Assembly: GCA_905160935.1 (NCBI GenBank)
Contig: CAJHZI010000277.1
Location: 995,001 to 1,059,000 of the forward strand
Source: Enchytraeus crypticus
Taxonomy: Eukaryota > Annelida > Clitellata > Enchytraeida > Enchytraeidae
DNA: 64,000 nucleotides
Direction of reading: 5' to 3'
Made by a program: the position numbers and the translations under genes. The notes below the pieces were generated by a model. The model made no database searches and was not told the origin of the DNA. It saw only the letters and a program-made list of their open reading frames with translations. Shown piece after piece: positions 27,401 to 38,364 of this stretch. How positions within the stretch are numbered: the first letter of the stretch is position 1; the number at the start of each line of letters is the position of its first letter.

Positions 27401-30400
27401 ATTTTAAAATATATGTACTTTCAAATTTCCAATGCTGAAAAATAGATTGACTTTTAACTGCGTGTGTCGTAAAAGGTTATTAATTGAGAACTGAGGAAGT
27501 CAATGGGGAACCACCTTAGAAGCCATATTTTTCCAAAGCTACAGATTACATAAGGTATGGATAAGTGAATGGTTTTACTTGTTGATTATAGAAAGCTCTT
27601 TATGGCGTATGAAAGCAGACTGAGTATGAATATGTATAGCTGACAGGACACTAAAGAGATTTAATTGTATATTAAATCCTACCTATTAGTCGTGACATTT
27701 GATTCTGTTAATTTGAATGCTTTTGTGTATTTGGAAGTATATTCAGTGCAGAATTTTCTTCCATATATTAAAGAGAACTTGTTACGCTTATTTTGATAAT
27801 GAACACTATACTCTTTTTATAAATTTTATTGACTGTTTTCCTTTATGTATAAACACTACTATACTATTTTTCTAGATTTTGTTTTCCTTTAGTTGTGCGC
27901 CTCAATATGTCTCTACTTTTTTGTTCAGGTGGGGTAACACTGCTGAGAGCAGCCGCAAAAAATCACGAGAGAGTAACCATTGTCTCAGACCCCGCTGACT
28001 ACAACAAGTGAGCGTTTTACCATCTTCCTGTCTTTACCTGTTACAAGCGATTGATTGCAATTATAAATGAAGATTAACCATCAATTTAATGATAGATCTT
28101 CATGCTGTGTTAATGCTATAAATATGAATTTCTGTAACCTAAACCAGAAAAGCCTGGCTTTACAATAGTGTATTCTCTCAAACTAAGGCCATTTCTAACT
28201 GATATTTTTCTAATTTCTCACTGATCTGTAATTGCATAATTTTGAAAATGTAGTATTAACTTATGTTCCAACATAATTTATATATATTCTTTGAGTTTAT
28301 AATAAATAAAGGAGAATAAACGTGTTGTAGGTTAAATATATATCAATTTCTATATTTTTATTTTCTCTGTTGTTTCAGAGTTTTGTCTGAACTGGAATCA
28401 TCTCCTGAAAGAGTTACAAGCTTTGAAACAAGAAAAGCCCTAGCTTTGAAGGTATTTCTCAAAGATTGGCAATAGATTCAGCATTGTATTTATTTGAGCT
28501 GTAAAATTGTAATTGATTGAATTTAATTATATATTCTTAGAATACTTGTAGAAAATCATAAGATCAATAAAGATAATTTCAGAGTCTGTGCTTCAAAAGC
28601 CTACTACTAACATCATGCTGTTAATGATCTGCTGAAGCCATAATTAATCATATGAATAGCAAAATCTTAGCTAACCGCATCATTGTGTGTGTAATCTGAT
28701 CTGAGAGTAAAGTCTCGGACATTTACTGGACTGGCTAGACGGAAAATGGATATAATTGCCTAACGGATTCAACATGTGATATTAAGAGTGAAAGATATCG
28801 ATGCAGTTGATCATTTCACTATAATGTGTGTTATTATTATTTTAATCAGGCGTTCACGATGACGGCGGAGTACGACGCAGCTATCTCAAACTACCTACGC
28901 AAGGAGTACAGCACGGGTGTAGCTCAGATGACTCTGAGGTACGGGATCAATCCCCATCAGAAGCCTGCTCAGGTCTACACCACCAATGCCGATCAGCTTC
29001 CTCTCAAAGGTTTCATATCCATGATTATGAATGTTAATTATATTTGCTTGTTTAACAGATACACTATTTGATTTGATGTAATGTTAGCTGTTAGTAGATA
29101 AAAATTAGTTTTGGTTACACAATGTAACCATTAAATAATATGTGTAACAACACATTATTTTGTTTATCAATTGATTGATTTAATTGATAGTAGTTTTTGT
29201 TAACTTGCCTTTCCGATGGATAAGCTAATAGATGTATTTATCGTATGTTTAAGGTGATTTGATTGGAACTAATGAATTTGAATCTATAGAATGAATGAAT
29301 TTGAATCTATAGAATGAATGAATTTGAATCTATAGAATGAATGAATTTGAATCTATAGAATGAATGAATTTGAAATATTTGCTTGAAATACCTTGTGAAA
29401 TAAGCTTCATGCCATTTTTGTTAAGCTCTGTTAGCACCTATATTTTGTATTTGACTGTTAATATTGCTTTTATATTTATTCGTAAAGCTTCATTAGAGGC
29501 TGTTAAATTTCATCAGAAATACTATAATTAATTGTCAATGAAAATTATGTTATCAGTAATTTCATGTAGTGATTTACTTGCTGATTTATGTTTAAGTCTT
29601 GAACGGGTCTCCAGGCTACATTAACCTATGTGACGCTCTGAACGCGTGGCAGCTTGTTAGAGAACTGAAACAAGCTAGCGGCGGGTTGGCTGCTGCCGCG
29701 TCATTCAAGCACGTCAGCCCTGCCGGTGCTGCGCTAGGCGTGCCGTTTAGTGCCGCACATGCCAAGCTGTGCATGGTGGATGATCTGATGGAAGAGATGA
29801 CGCCGCTTGCTACTGCTTACGCTAGAGCTCGAGGTTTGTCTGTCAACGACTACTCTGTGTCAGTTTTGTGATAACAGTGCCTGATGTTATCATAAAAGAT
29901 TAAAATACTCATTTGAGCTGTGTTACAATAAATTTATTGTTTGTTAGTTACTTAATTTGTGCTTCTGAAGATTCCTCTTCGGGACTTCTATTAGTTGTAG
30001 CAGTTTTTTGTGTTGCGTGCAAAAAACCTTTGAAAAGTTGGTATGTCGGGTATCTCAGCACACTAGTCCTGATTTTCCTTACTAGATCAAACTATTTTAA
30101 GTTTGGATTTTAATGAGATTTTTGTGTGTTACTGCTAGAGAGTGATGTTTAAGCTTTCTCTTATGCTAGAGAGAACTTATGTTATATAAAATTATAAATG
30201 ATATTATATTATTAAGATATTTATTTATTTGTCTTCTAAATCAATTACTTAGAAACATCAATACTACGATTAGCAGTTTGATGGTTAAATACCTTAACTT
30301 ATCTGTACAATGGTCATGTTCAGTTGCCAGAATTAATTGCTGGGATAGATTGGATTGCTTGGATTATGACAAGGCATTTGACAAAGTGACGTATGAGAGA

Positions 30401-33400
30401 TTGTTTTTATATTGGAAACTCTTGGAGTAATGATGTTATTTACTAATTGTGTTGTAAATCTCAAGTTTTAGCTGCGAGTATTAAACCCTCTGTGGTTGGT
30501 TGATCTATAGGTGCTGATAGGATGTCATCGTTTGGTGATTTCATTGCTCTGTCTGATGTCTGTGATCTCACTACTGCTAAGATAATCAGCCGTGAGGTTG
30601 CTATATCATTGTACACAAGATATATAAATATTTGTATGTAATTTGACTAGGGCTATCTATAGTGTTCTTCGCTACTTTGCTGTCTTTCAGGGTGCTTTCT
30701 GTATCGCTGAAAATTTTTGCCTAGTAATATTAAAACATTGGAATGTTACTAATGCTAATTGTTAGGAAAATGATATTTCCGTCACGAGTTATAGTATAGG
30801 ATTCATAGAACTATTCGATGAGGCCACGAGTGTTTTCAGTGTAATGCTGTATTCGTTATGTCATTTCTTGTGCGATGATGGAAAATTCTTTATAGATTTT
30901 GCATTGATCTAGTGTGCTGCAATATAGACATTTAGGCAATTATCTTACACTACAAAATTTGCGTGTTTATTCTATTATCGTACACTATGTAATCTACAAG
31001 TCTATGCACTGATCCAACGCTAGATAAATTGCTCCGGTATATGCATTGAGCTTTTGATTTTTGCAATTTTTGTAGGACAACATTGTATTTATTTCCAAAG
31101 TAAACCCTCTTAAACTTTAATGATGTTACTGGAAATAATTCCTATGTTAGTTGCAATGATGTTTGCATTGGTTCTTTATTGCACTATGAAGGTGTCTGAC
31201 GGAATCATAGCCCCAGGCTACAATGCTGAGGCACTGGAGGTTCTGAAGAAGAAGAAAGGTGGAGCTTACTGCATCTTAGAGGTATGTTATTAATCTGCAA
31301 CATTATTATTTAATATTTAGCTTTTGCATTGAAAGTTATAGATGCACTTTTGTGCCAGTCATCTGTAGTACATATTGTTCAGTTTTGTCTTTATACAAAT
31401 TACAGATATTGCTTGTGTATTGTGAGAATTGTTACCCAAGAAATTTATAAAATTTGTTACAGGAAGCCGTGATCTAATTTGGAAAACTACAATCTGTAAT
31501 TCATTTAAATATCGCAAAAATTATAAAAAATTAGTATAAAAAATTATTACAATATATATTATACGAATTTTGTCTACTGATCAGATGGTTAATGATGAAT
31601 TCTATTTAGTTCCACTACTAAGACAAATAATTTTTAACAAACAGGCAAGTAATTCTTTAACCGATGTTGTTTATTTAATTTTATTTAAACGATTCAATCA
31701 TTTCACACAATAGAGCTAGAAAAATCTCATAAAATACAGCAATTCACATGAAATGAAAAGGACACAAAGGTCCGAAGACTCTAACATGTGCCGTAATAAG
31801 AGAATAAAATAAAAGATTTAAGCATCATTACAATATCATAGCATTTACAACATTGCAATGGTCATATTATTTATAGTAAAATACATGTATATGCTAAGCT
31901 ATTAATCTGACTTGTTATTGACAGATGGATGTGAACTACGAGCCACCGCTAGCTGAACTTCGCACCATATTTGGACTTGTCCTGGAGCAGCGTCGCAACG
32001 ATGCTGTCATCGACAAGAAACTTCTGGAGAACATTGTGAGCAAGAAGAAAGACGTAAGTATTGTGAGCAAGAAGAAAGCCGTAATTATTGTGAGCAAGAA
32101 TTATTCCTATTAATTATTTTATTATTAGAAGTATTCCTCAAGGCTCCATCTTGGTCCTATCCTCTTTAACCTCTATACAACACCCCTAAGCACTCTAATC
32201 TCTTCTCATTCTCTTGATCATGAACTATATGCTGATGACACTCAAATGTACACTTGTTTCACCCCTAACTCCTATTCTAATGCTGAAACCCTCCTGCAAC
32301 AAAGTTTTCAGTCTATATCCTCTTGGATGTCTGCTAATTTCTTGGCACTTTAATCCATCTAAGACTGAATTCTTGTTGGTCGGGACACCTCAACAGCTTC
32401 TGAAGCTGAATGGGAAAACTCTTTCGTTATCTTCGGGTATTAAAATATCACCTGTTTCTTCTGTGAGAAATCTCGGTGTTATCCTTGATAAACACCTAAC
32501 CTTCCACGAACACACAACTAAAACTTCACAAGCATGTTTCCTCCATATCCGTGATCTTCGTCGAATACGTCAATATTTGTCACGTGAGACAGCTGCTACA
32601 ATTGGTGCTGCTCTTGTGCAATCGAAGTTGGACTACTGCAATTCCCTGTTTTTAAATCTCCCTGGCTGTGAGATTGATCGGTTGCAGTTTGTTCAGAATT
32701 CTCTTGCGCGAGCAATTTTTGTAGTTCCAAGTACTCACATGTTACGCCTATTTTGAAGTCTTTGCACTGGCTAAAGATTAAAGAGCGTATCATTACAAAA
32801 CAGCTTCGTTAACCTATAAGTCCATCACCATCCCTGGACAAACTTGTATGTCTCACTTGATTAAAGTGATGCAGCCTGCTATTACTCGGTCTTCTAAGTT
32901 AATTACTCTTGTGAGACCTAGCTTACCTTCATGCTCTAAGATATCTAATCGTTCTTTCCAGCATGCTGCACCTCAGATCTGGAATTGTCTTCCATCCAAT
33001 CTTCGGAAATCTTATTTGAATCATATCAGCCTTTGCTTTCCTATGAGCAGTTCCATAAGCAGTTGAAGACCTATCTTTTCCATATCTCTTTTCCATCCAG
33101 TGTCCATGAGCAGCGACCTGCGCCTAAACCACCTTTTCTTTAACTCCCATTACTTTGGACTGAATTTCTGGATTTTGGAATTTGCACCGTTTTTGAACCT
33201 TCTTTTTTGCTCGCCGGCTTGATTTTGTCTCAGTAATGCTCGATGTTGTCATTGATGACTGTAGCACTCTAATTGTTGTTATTATTGTTATTATTATTAA
33301 GAAGAAAGACGTAAGTAGATGACAGTGAAGAATATATCTTTCTGCCCAGAGTGGTGCCCTTTCCTTTTCTACGATGCTGATGCTCAACAATGGTTTCTGA

Positions 33401-36400
33401 TTTCTGAACTGATTTCACATAATTACATAACAACATAACGGTACACTGGGCCAGGAAGCATAGATACTTGTTATTAAGGCCCATTTCCTCCTTCCTCTCC
33501 ATGGTTATTAGTAATCGTTGTCTTTTGATGTCACATCAATTGCAGCCGGCGCGGATTTAAGAATATCCTTCCATCACCTTGGGATTTTTTCCTTCAAAGC
33601 TGTCAACACTTGTCAAAAAAAATTTTGTAAGTTTTTGGTAGTCTGTTTTTATGAAGTAGTTGCAGTTAAGTGAAGTTGGTAGTTTTGCTGTATGCCGCTC
33701 AAGTTATTTTCCTGTTCAAGAACTTCTAACTAACAGTTACTATTTGTATCAGTTAGTCAATTTATAGCATTTCATATATAGTACTACAATTCATTTAATT
33801 CGTAATCTTTTCCCGATATTGGATTTCTCTAACACATTAAATCTTTCTTGCTCTTATGCTCGCCTACGGCTCCATAATACTTGATGTTGTCATTGATTAC
33901 AGTAATGCCTTAAATGTTATTGTTGGTGTTGTTATTCTGGGTATACGAGTCTGAGATGACCAATATTGTAGCACATTAACTTACGTCTTAAGAAAGAAGT
34001 CGCAGGTTTTGACTGCAGCTGTTTCTTGACCTTATGATGCAGAATATGACCTTGGAATTAACTTTCTTTATTTTACAATATTATATTACTTTTATATTCC
34101 CCGTGTTGTGTCCGGGTTGTCAGAAGAATTGACTAACCGGTGACTGCACGTGTCGTAGAAGGCGACTAAAGCACTAAGATCCATACCAACGTCAGAAAGG
34201 GCATTCGGTTGGTGAGCGCCTAGCTTAAACGAATGGAAAAGTCTCGAATAGGGGATTGGCTGGTGGTGTGGTGTAGGACAGAGAGGATTTGAGACAGTCT
34301 ATTTGTATCCCGACCCTGGTTAAACTGGGATTTAAGGTAGGATGATGATGATGATGATTATATTACTTTTTTAGAAGGAAATTGTGTAGTATGTGTTGTT
34401 TTTACGTAGTTACCAGACTCGGCTGTTTTGGACTTGATTGTGGCGACTATTGCTCTTAAATACACGCAGTCTAATTCTGTCTGCTATGCCAGGGATGGTC
34501 AGGTATAATTATGCTGGATGTCTTAGGGTATTAAAAATAAGCAGCAATAAGAACTGCTTCATGTACTTCATGTTTATTATAAAAAGTATTAAATAGCAGT
34601 GATTCAAATTTGGAAGTTGTGCATCACTATGTAAAGATATATAATTTAATTACAGATCGTTTTGTGGATCGTAAATATGCCAACATACGTTGCAGTAGTG
34701 TCCTGGCACTTTAAATAATTAGTATTCTTTGTTATTTCTATGTTATTTTTTATATATGTTAACTGCTCTAATAATATATCATATAATATAGTGTATGTGT
34801 GTGCATTCGGTTGATGGGCGCCTAGGGTCCAGAAACTGTTACAAAATTTTCAGTCCCGACTCTAGTTAAACTGCGATTTAAGGGAAGATGGTGATGAATA
34901 AGATCTATTTTTTAATTTAAATTATTACAGGTGATAGGGATTGGTGCAGGTCAGCAGTCTAGAATCCACTGCACCAGACTGGCAGGAGATAAAGCCAATA
35001 ACTGGTATATAATCTGTGTTGTCATGGTTTGCATTTGTGATGATTTTGAGAGAGTAAAAAGTCATAGGTTAAAAAAAATTCATATCTTCCTCTTTAGCTA
35101 CTCCTATGATGTGACTTGCTTCTAACTTAGTAATGAAGTATAATATAACATTAATAATGAAGCAGAAATTGAAGCTATTGTGGATGATCTACGCTAAGAA
35201 GTAATTTTAAAAATTATTGATATTTGTAAATATTTATATCGAATAGTACTTTACATTTTGTAAACTTGTAACCTAGCATCGTCTGCTGATTAGTTAGTAT
35301 ACTCCTTCCTTTAGCTGAAATTATTTATTATGTTATTCCTACAATTTTCTGTAATTGTTATATGCAGTTTCGTTAATATGTTAGACTAATTGATTTGTGA
35401 TTATTTTATCCTATCTTCCCAAGATTTTTTGGATTGACGGACTAATTGATTGACTGCTTGATTGATTGATTGACTGCTTGATTAATTGATTGATGGATTC
35501 AGGTGGATGAGGCAGCATGAGCGTGTATTGAACATGAAATTTAAGAAAGGCGTGAAGAGAGCCGAGATCTCTAATGCCATCGACGTCTTTGTTACAGGCA
35601 CTGTGGGACAGGTGAGCATTCGATACATTTAATCTATCCATTGCTCCACTCGATTGGAGGTCTAAGTAAAAAATTGTCAGGTTTTATTCTTTGTAGAGCA
35701 TTCTATTGCTACTCTATTAATCAACCAAACGATCGTGTTTCTTTACGCAAGTTTCATCTTGTACTTTTTCCAAACAAAATTAAATGATATCTGCATTATA
35801 AGATAGTTTTTGATTTCTAGCCTTAATATTTTGTTTATATATGCACTAGTAGATGTTTAATTGCTTATACAGTAGGTGCATTTAATCTGCGTTAGTATGG
35901 TTTTCTAAAAGTACTAAGTCTCTTAAGGGAAATAGTTTAATGTATTTTCTTTGATAATGAAAGCTTCAGTAATTTATAATGCTTCAGTAGTTCTGAAATT
36001 TATCGATTGTTTCCAATTCAAATTGAGTCGTATCTATCTAATTTTGTCGGAATATGCATTATGTATCCACTCTATTGACTAGTTGTAGTGCAAATGTAAG
36101 TACAGATATATTTGATTGTGGGGTTATAATATACATATTGTAATTTTATGTTAAGGATATGGACAGGAAGACCTGGGAAGCCATGTTTGAAGTTATTCCT
36201 CAGGACTTTACTGAAGTAAGATATATTGCTACTTATTATTTAATTATAGCCTATAGTAGGTGGTAATTATACATGTAGAATTTTTAAAAATATTTTAAAG
36301 TCATCTATAAACTTCTTCTTTAGGGAATAAATTAGAATGCGCAATCTTTCTAACGAGTGAATTTTATCATAATAAGTTAATTTAAATTTGGCCTGGTGGT

Positions 36401-37051
36401 TGAATTTCTCCTAGTAATAAGTTCATGAACCTCTGTCATCAAAGATTTGGGTGTATGAACTTTAAGTTAGTGTTTAGAGTCAATTAAAATATAATTTATG
36501 ATTTAACTGTTTTTCAGGCAGAAAGACTGGAGTGGATTTCTAAGATGAAAGGAGTAGCTCTCAGCTCCGATGCTTTCTTTCCTTTCAGAGACAATGTGGA
36601 TCGTGCTCACAAGGTAAACTTTGTACAAGGTACCTTGTATATAGTAGACAAAATCTCAATATCTATTCCTGGAGTCAAAAACGACCAGAGTATTTTTTTC
36701 CATTAATGAATACCTCTTTAGATGGTCGTACATTTCTTCATGAAACATTAAAGCAAATCTTTAGTAATTTAAACAAACTTAAGTAATTATATTTTACATA
36801 TGGTCATATTTGTTCTTATTGATTACATTATTGGTTTGTATTTATATGAACATGTACTTTGAGATTTTAAAATTACCTACCTAAGTTATGCTTTAAGTTG
36901 GCTCTAACCTATAATGCTGTTTGTTTAACAGAGTGGTGTGGAGTATATCCTGTCGCCTTCTGGATCTAATAACGACGAAGTGATCGTTGAAGCCTGCAAT
37001 GAGCATGGCATCACTCTCATCCATACCAACCTACGTCTATTCCACCACTAA
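24451..37051 (+). CDS. ATIC: Bifunctional AICAR transformylase / IMP cyclohydrolase, complete 18-exon gene
   Basis: Cytosolic enzyme for the last two steps of de novo purine synthesis. The C-terminal domain formylates AICAR with 10-formyl-THF; the N-terminal domain closes FAICAR to IMP. Exons: 24451-24466, 25033-25159, 25765-25841, 26446-26512, 27112-27200, 27929-28007, 28379-28451, 28850-29009, 29597-29833, 30511-30596, 31192-31281, 31925-32053, 34410-34502, 34931-35004, 35503-35611, 36156-36215, 36518-36613, 36932-37051. Every junction is GT-AG and in phase, giving 1782 nt and 593 aa, one more than human. IMP cyclohydrolase motifs: [41 protein letters not shown]. Transformylase motifs: [12 protein letters not shown] (Lys-His active site), [11 protein letters not shown] type, [31 protein letters not shown]. 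It ends NLRLFHH. No key residue is lost. A dead exon 5 copy is in intron 5 and a LINE is in intron 12. Confidence 0.96.
25033..25159 (+). CDS. ATIC: ATIC exon 2
   Basis: [20 protein letters not shown], then [19 protein letters not shown]. This is the phosphate-binding loop of the IMP cyclohydrolase (MGS-like) domain. Acceptor AATACAG, donor GTTAGC. Confidence 0.95.
25765..25841 (+). CDS. ATIC: ATIC exon 3
   Basis: [20 protein letters not shown] then PAIHA. The K-T-L-H-P motif is part of the cyclohydrolase active site. A CT microsatellite (25850-25922) starts just after the donor. Confidence 0.96.
26446..26512 (+). CDS. ATIC: ATIC exon 4
   Basis: [20 protein letters not shown] plus I. Phases 2 and 2 agree with both neighbours. 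Acceptor CTCTAG, donor GTATGT. Confidence 0.93.
27112..27200 (+). CDS. ATIC: ATIC exon 5
   Basis: [20 protein letters not shown], then [14 protein letters not shown] and E-x-I-D-I-G-G are invariant in PurH. Donor GTATGT. Confidence 0.96.
27291..27376 (+). pseudogene. Dead duplicate of ATIC exon 5
   Basis: Repeats exon 5 from GAACAATTTGTATCCC through GATTGATATCGGTATGTTTT with few changes, and the copy extends into the intron (GCATTTTTACC). It lacks the first bases of the exon and the acceptor AG, and an in-frame TAG replaces the codon after GAAGCTATT. A recent tandem exon duplication that is not usable. Confidence 0.92.
27455..27670 (+). repeat. Family D repeat in ATIC intron 5
   Basis: TTAACTGCGTGTGTCGTAAA, AACTGAGGAAGTCAATGGGG, AAGCTCTTTATGGCGTATGA and CACTAAAGAGA match the copies at 12090 and 46370. 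Confidence 0.6.
27929..28007 (+). CDS. ATIC: ATIC exon 6
   Basis: [20 protein letters not shown], then DPADYN. The R-A-A-A-K-N motif belongs to the cyclohydrolase active site. Acceptor TTCAG, donor GTGAGC. Confidence 0.96.
28379..28451 (+). CDS. ATIC: ATIC exon 7
   Basis: [20 protein letters not shown] then LALK. Acceptor TGTTTCAG, donor GTATTT. Confidence 0.94.
28690..28841 (+). repeat. SINE-B 3' part directly upstream of ATIC exon 8
   Basis: CTGATCTGAGAGTAAAGTCT, GGACATTTACTGGACTGGCT, TGCCTAACGGATTCAACATG and CATTTCACTATAATGTGTGT match other SINE-B copies. The TTATTATTATT tail runs straight into TTAATCAG, the exon 8 acceptor. Confidence 0.8.
28850..29009 (+). CDS. ATIC: ATIC exon 8
   Basis: [20 protein letters not shown], then [17 protein letters not shown]-x-x-T-A-x-Y-D and R-Y-G-x-N-P-H-Q mark the junction of the two catalytic domains. 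Confidence 0.96.
29264..29370. repeat. 23-bp tandem repeat in ATIC intron 8
   Basis: Four units of AATGAATTTGAATCTATAGA plus ATG. Confidence 0.9.
29597..29833 (+). CDS. ATIC: ATIC exon 9, transformylase active site
   Basis: [20 protein letters not shown], then [20 protein letters not shown], ending ATAYARAR. The Lys and His of S-F-K-H are the transformylase catalytic pair. Acceptor TTTAAG. The exon is more GC-rich than the introns around it. Confidence 0.97.
30511..30596 (+). CDS. ATIC: ATIC exon 10
   Basis: [20 protein letters not shown], then [11 protein letters not shown]-x-x-S-S-F-G-D-F is invariant in the family. Acceptor CTATAG, donor GTTGCT. Confidence 0.96.
31192..31281 (+). CDS. 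ATIC: ATIC exon 11
   Basis: [20 protein letters not shown], then [10 protein letters not shown]. 30 codons, phase 0. Acceptor ATGAAG, donor GTATGT. Confidence 0.95.
31925..32053 (+). CDS. ATIC: ATIC exon 12
   Basis: [20 protein letters not shown], then [20 protein letters not shown] and KKD. Donor GTAAGT. The last 12 coding bases and the donor recur at 33299-33317 as one flank of the LINE insertion. Confidence 0.94.
32128..33298 (+). mobile_element. LINE-A (CR1/L2-like), 5'-truncated, in ATIC intron 12
   Basis: Opens in RT motif B (CCTCAAGGCTCCATCTTGG, P-Q-G-S-I-L), passes the catalytic box as YADDTQM, then [25 protein letters not shown] and [18 protein letters not shown]. It ends in a shared 3' UTR with an (ATT)n tail. 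Frameshifts and stops break the frame and the endonuclease is absent. AAGAAGAAAGACGTAAGTA lies on both sides (32042-32060 and 33299-33317), a likely target-site duplication. Confidence 0.88.
33410..33625 (-). repeat. 5S-SINE body, minus orientation
   Basis: Contains CTCCATGGTTATTAGTAATC, TCAATTGCAGCCGGCGCGGA and the CAAAGCTGTCAACACTTG edge. The 5S-like head is cut off at about 33615. Confidence 0.75.
33860..33940 (+). repeat. LINE-A 3' tail scrap
   Basis: CTCGCCTACGGCTCCATAAT, then TTGATGTTGTCATTGATTAC and a GTTATTGTTGGTGTTG tail. Confidence 0.6.
34096..34365 (+). repeat. SINE-C, longest copy
   Basis: CCCCGTGTTGTGTCCGGGTT, GTGACTGCACGTGTCGTAGA, AGAAAGGGCATTCGGTTGGT, CGACCCTGGTTAAACTGGGA and a (GATGAT)n tail. 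It ends about 45 bp before ATIC exon 13. The 5' end resembles family D, so the two families share a head. Confidence 0.75.
34410..34502 (+). CDS. ATIC: ATIC exon 13
   Basis: [20 protein letters not shown], then [11 protein letters not shown]. 31 codons, phase 0. The K-Y-T-Q-S-N-S-V motif is diagnostic. Acceptor TACGTAG, donor GTATAA. Confidence 0.96.
34800..34897 (+). repeat. SINE-C partial copy
   Basis: GTGCATTCGGTTGATGGGCG, CCCGACTCTAGTTAAACTGC, ending GATGGTGATGA. It lies just before ATIC exon 14. Confidence 0.65.
34931..35004 (+). CDS. ATIC: ATIC exon 14
   Basis: [20 protein letters not shown], then KANN and two bases of Trp. G-Q-Q-S-R-I-x-C-T-R is invariant. Confidence 0.97.
35503..35611 (+). 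CDS. ATIC: ATIC exon 15
   Basis: [20 protein letters not shown], then [16 protein letters not shown]. Acceptor GATTCAG, donor GTGAGC. Confidence 0.96.
36156..36215 (+). CDS. ATIC: ATIC exon 16
   Basis: [20 protein letters not shown], 20 codons, phase 0. Acceptor GTTAAG, donor GTAAGA. Confidence 0.93.
36518..36613 (+). CDS. ATIC: ATIC exon 17
   Basis: [20 protein letters not shown], then [20 protein letters not shown] is a folate-site motif. Confidence 0.97.
36932..37051 (+). CDS. ATIC: ATIC exon 18 and stop
   Basis: [20 protein letters not shown], then [19 protein letters not shown] and TAA. The C-terminal R-L-F-x-H contributes to the transformylase dimer. Confidence 0.97.
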   Translation, partial: SGVEYILSPSGSNNDEVIVEACNEHGITLIHTNLRLFHH

Positions 37052-37477
37052 TTCCGCTCACAGCATTCTTCTGTTAATCTCGCTTCATTCTCTATACATT
37101 CAAATACTCAGTAATTCCTGCTACGCTTAAGTTGTTAAGAAAATGTGTTTTTCTTTAATTTTGCCTTGATCATGAAATGAATGGTTAAGATATTTTTTGA
37201 TACACATGTGATATCAAGTATAGTTATGTAACTTTTGTTAAAATCACGTTTAGTTATTTCTATCCATTGTTTAAATTAATTTAGTTTTGATGAAAAAACT
37301 GTTTTAGCATCCAAAATATTCGTTATAAAAATTTGTTAGCACCTATACATTTCATTATGTTTATTATTAACATAGTGTGTAGAAATTTATATGACTTTAT
37401 TGTTTTGATAGCTAGCTTGCAAGTAGTGCTTTTTGTATATTTTATTTTAATACCTTATTGGGCTACTCCAAGTTAAC

Positions 37478-37509
37478 TGTTTCCTGGTTAAACTGAGATT
37501 TAAGGGAAT

Positions 37510-37542
<33 letters not shown>

Positions 37543-37543
37543 G
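37478..37543 (+). repeat. SINE-C 3' tail in ATIC 3' UTR
   Basis: CTGGTTAAACTGAGATTTAA followed by GGGAATATGATG and about ten GAT units. Confidence 0.7.
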
Positions 37544-38364
37544 GGCTAATTACTTGGTTTCATAAATTTTCCTTATGTATTTATCATTTCAATAAATATT
37601 TATAGTAGTGCTAAATTAATATGATTTGCTCATTGATGCAATAATTATTGGAATGGCAATCCAATTAATATGCATAATTAATTAATCAACTATTAATTTA
37701 GGTTACAAATAAGATTTCTAGTATTTCAACGATTGACTAAAGTAAATAAGTAAGTAATAACTCAAAAATTATTTATTACGGTGTTCTTGTCGTAATGACA
37801 ACATCGAGCATCTGAGCCTAAGAGAATCCTATGAGTAGAAATTAAAGATCTTGTAAAGATATTAATCCTAAATTAGGAAAACAGTCCAAAATGAATACCT
37901 AAGGATGGGAGTTTGCCATGAAAATAATGTTACAAAGATGAAGTGGCTACTACTATCATGATAACGTCTTCATTAAGTTGATATTTTTAATACATAAGTA
38001 TTTGTGACATTTAATTATTATATTCTCTGTAATTATTACACCAGTGTACTAGTTAGAGTGCTATTAATTAAATCGTTGCATTTGATTTTCTTCATATTTT
38101 TAGTTTTAACTTTGTTCATTAATAAGTAAAATCGAGTTACAGATCTAAACTTTCAAATTTCAATGTTTTTGTGAACTGTTTATTATACAGAATCGCTGAT
38201 AGTCGATTACTCAACAGGTTTAAGTAAATTAACAGATAGGGTCTAAGCTTATAGACTTACCACTGGCAAAAATGTGTTCTGCGTTGTAGTAAGATGTTCG
38301 GTTTGTACGATAGTTAATGATGGCGATGCCGAAGACAAACGATATTGAATTTGATAGAACGATT

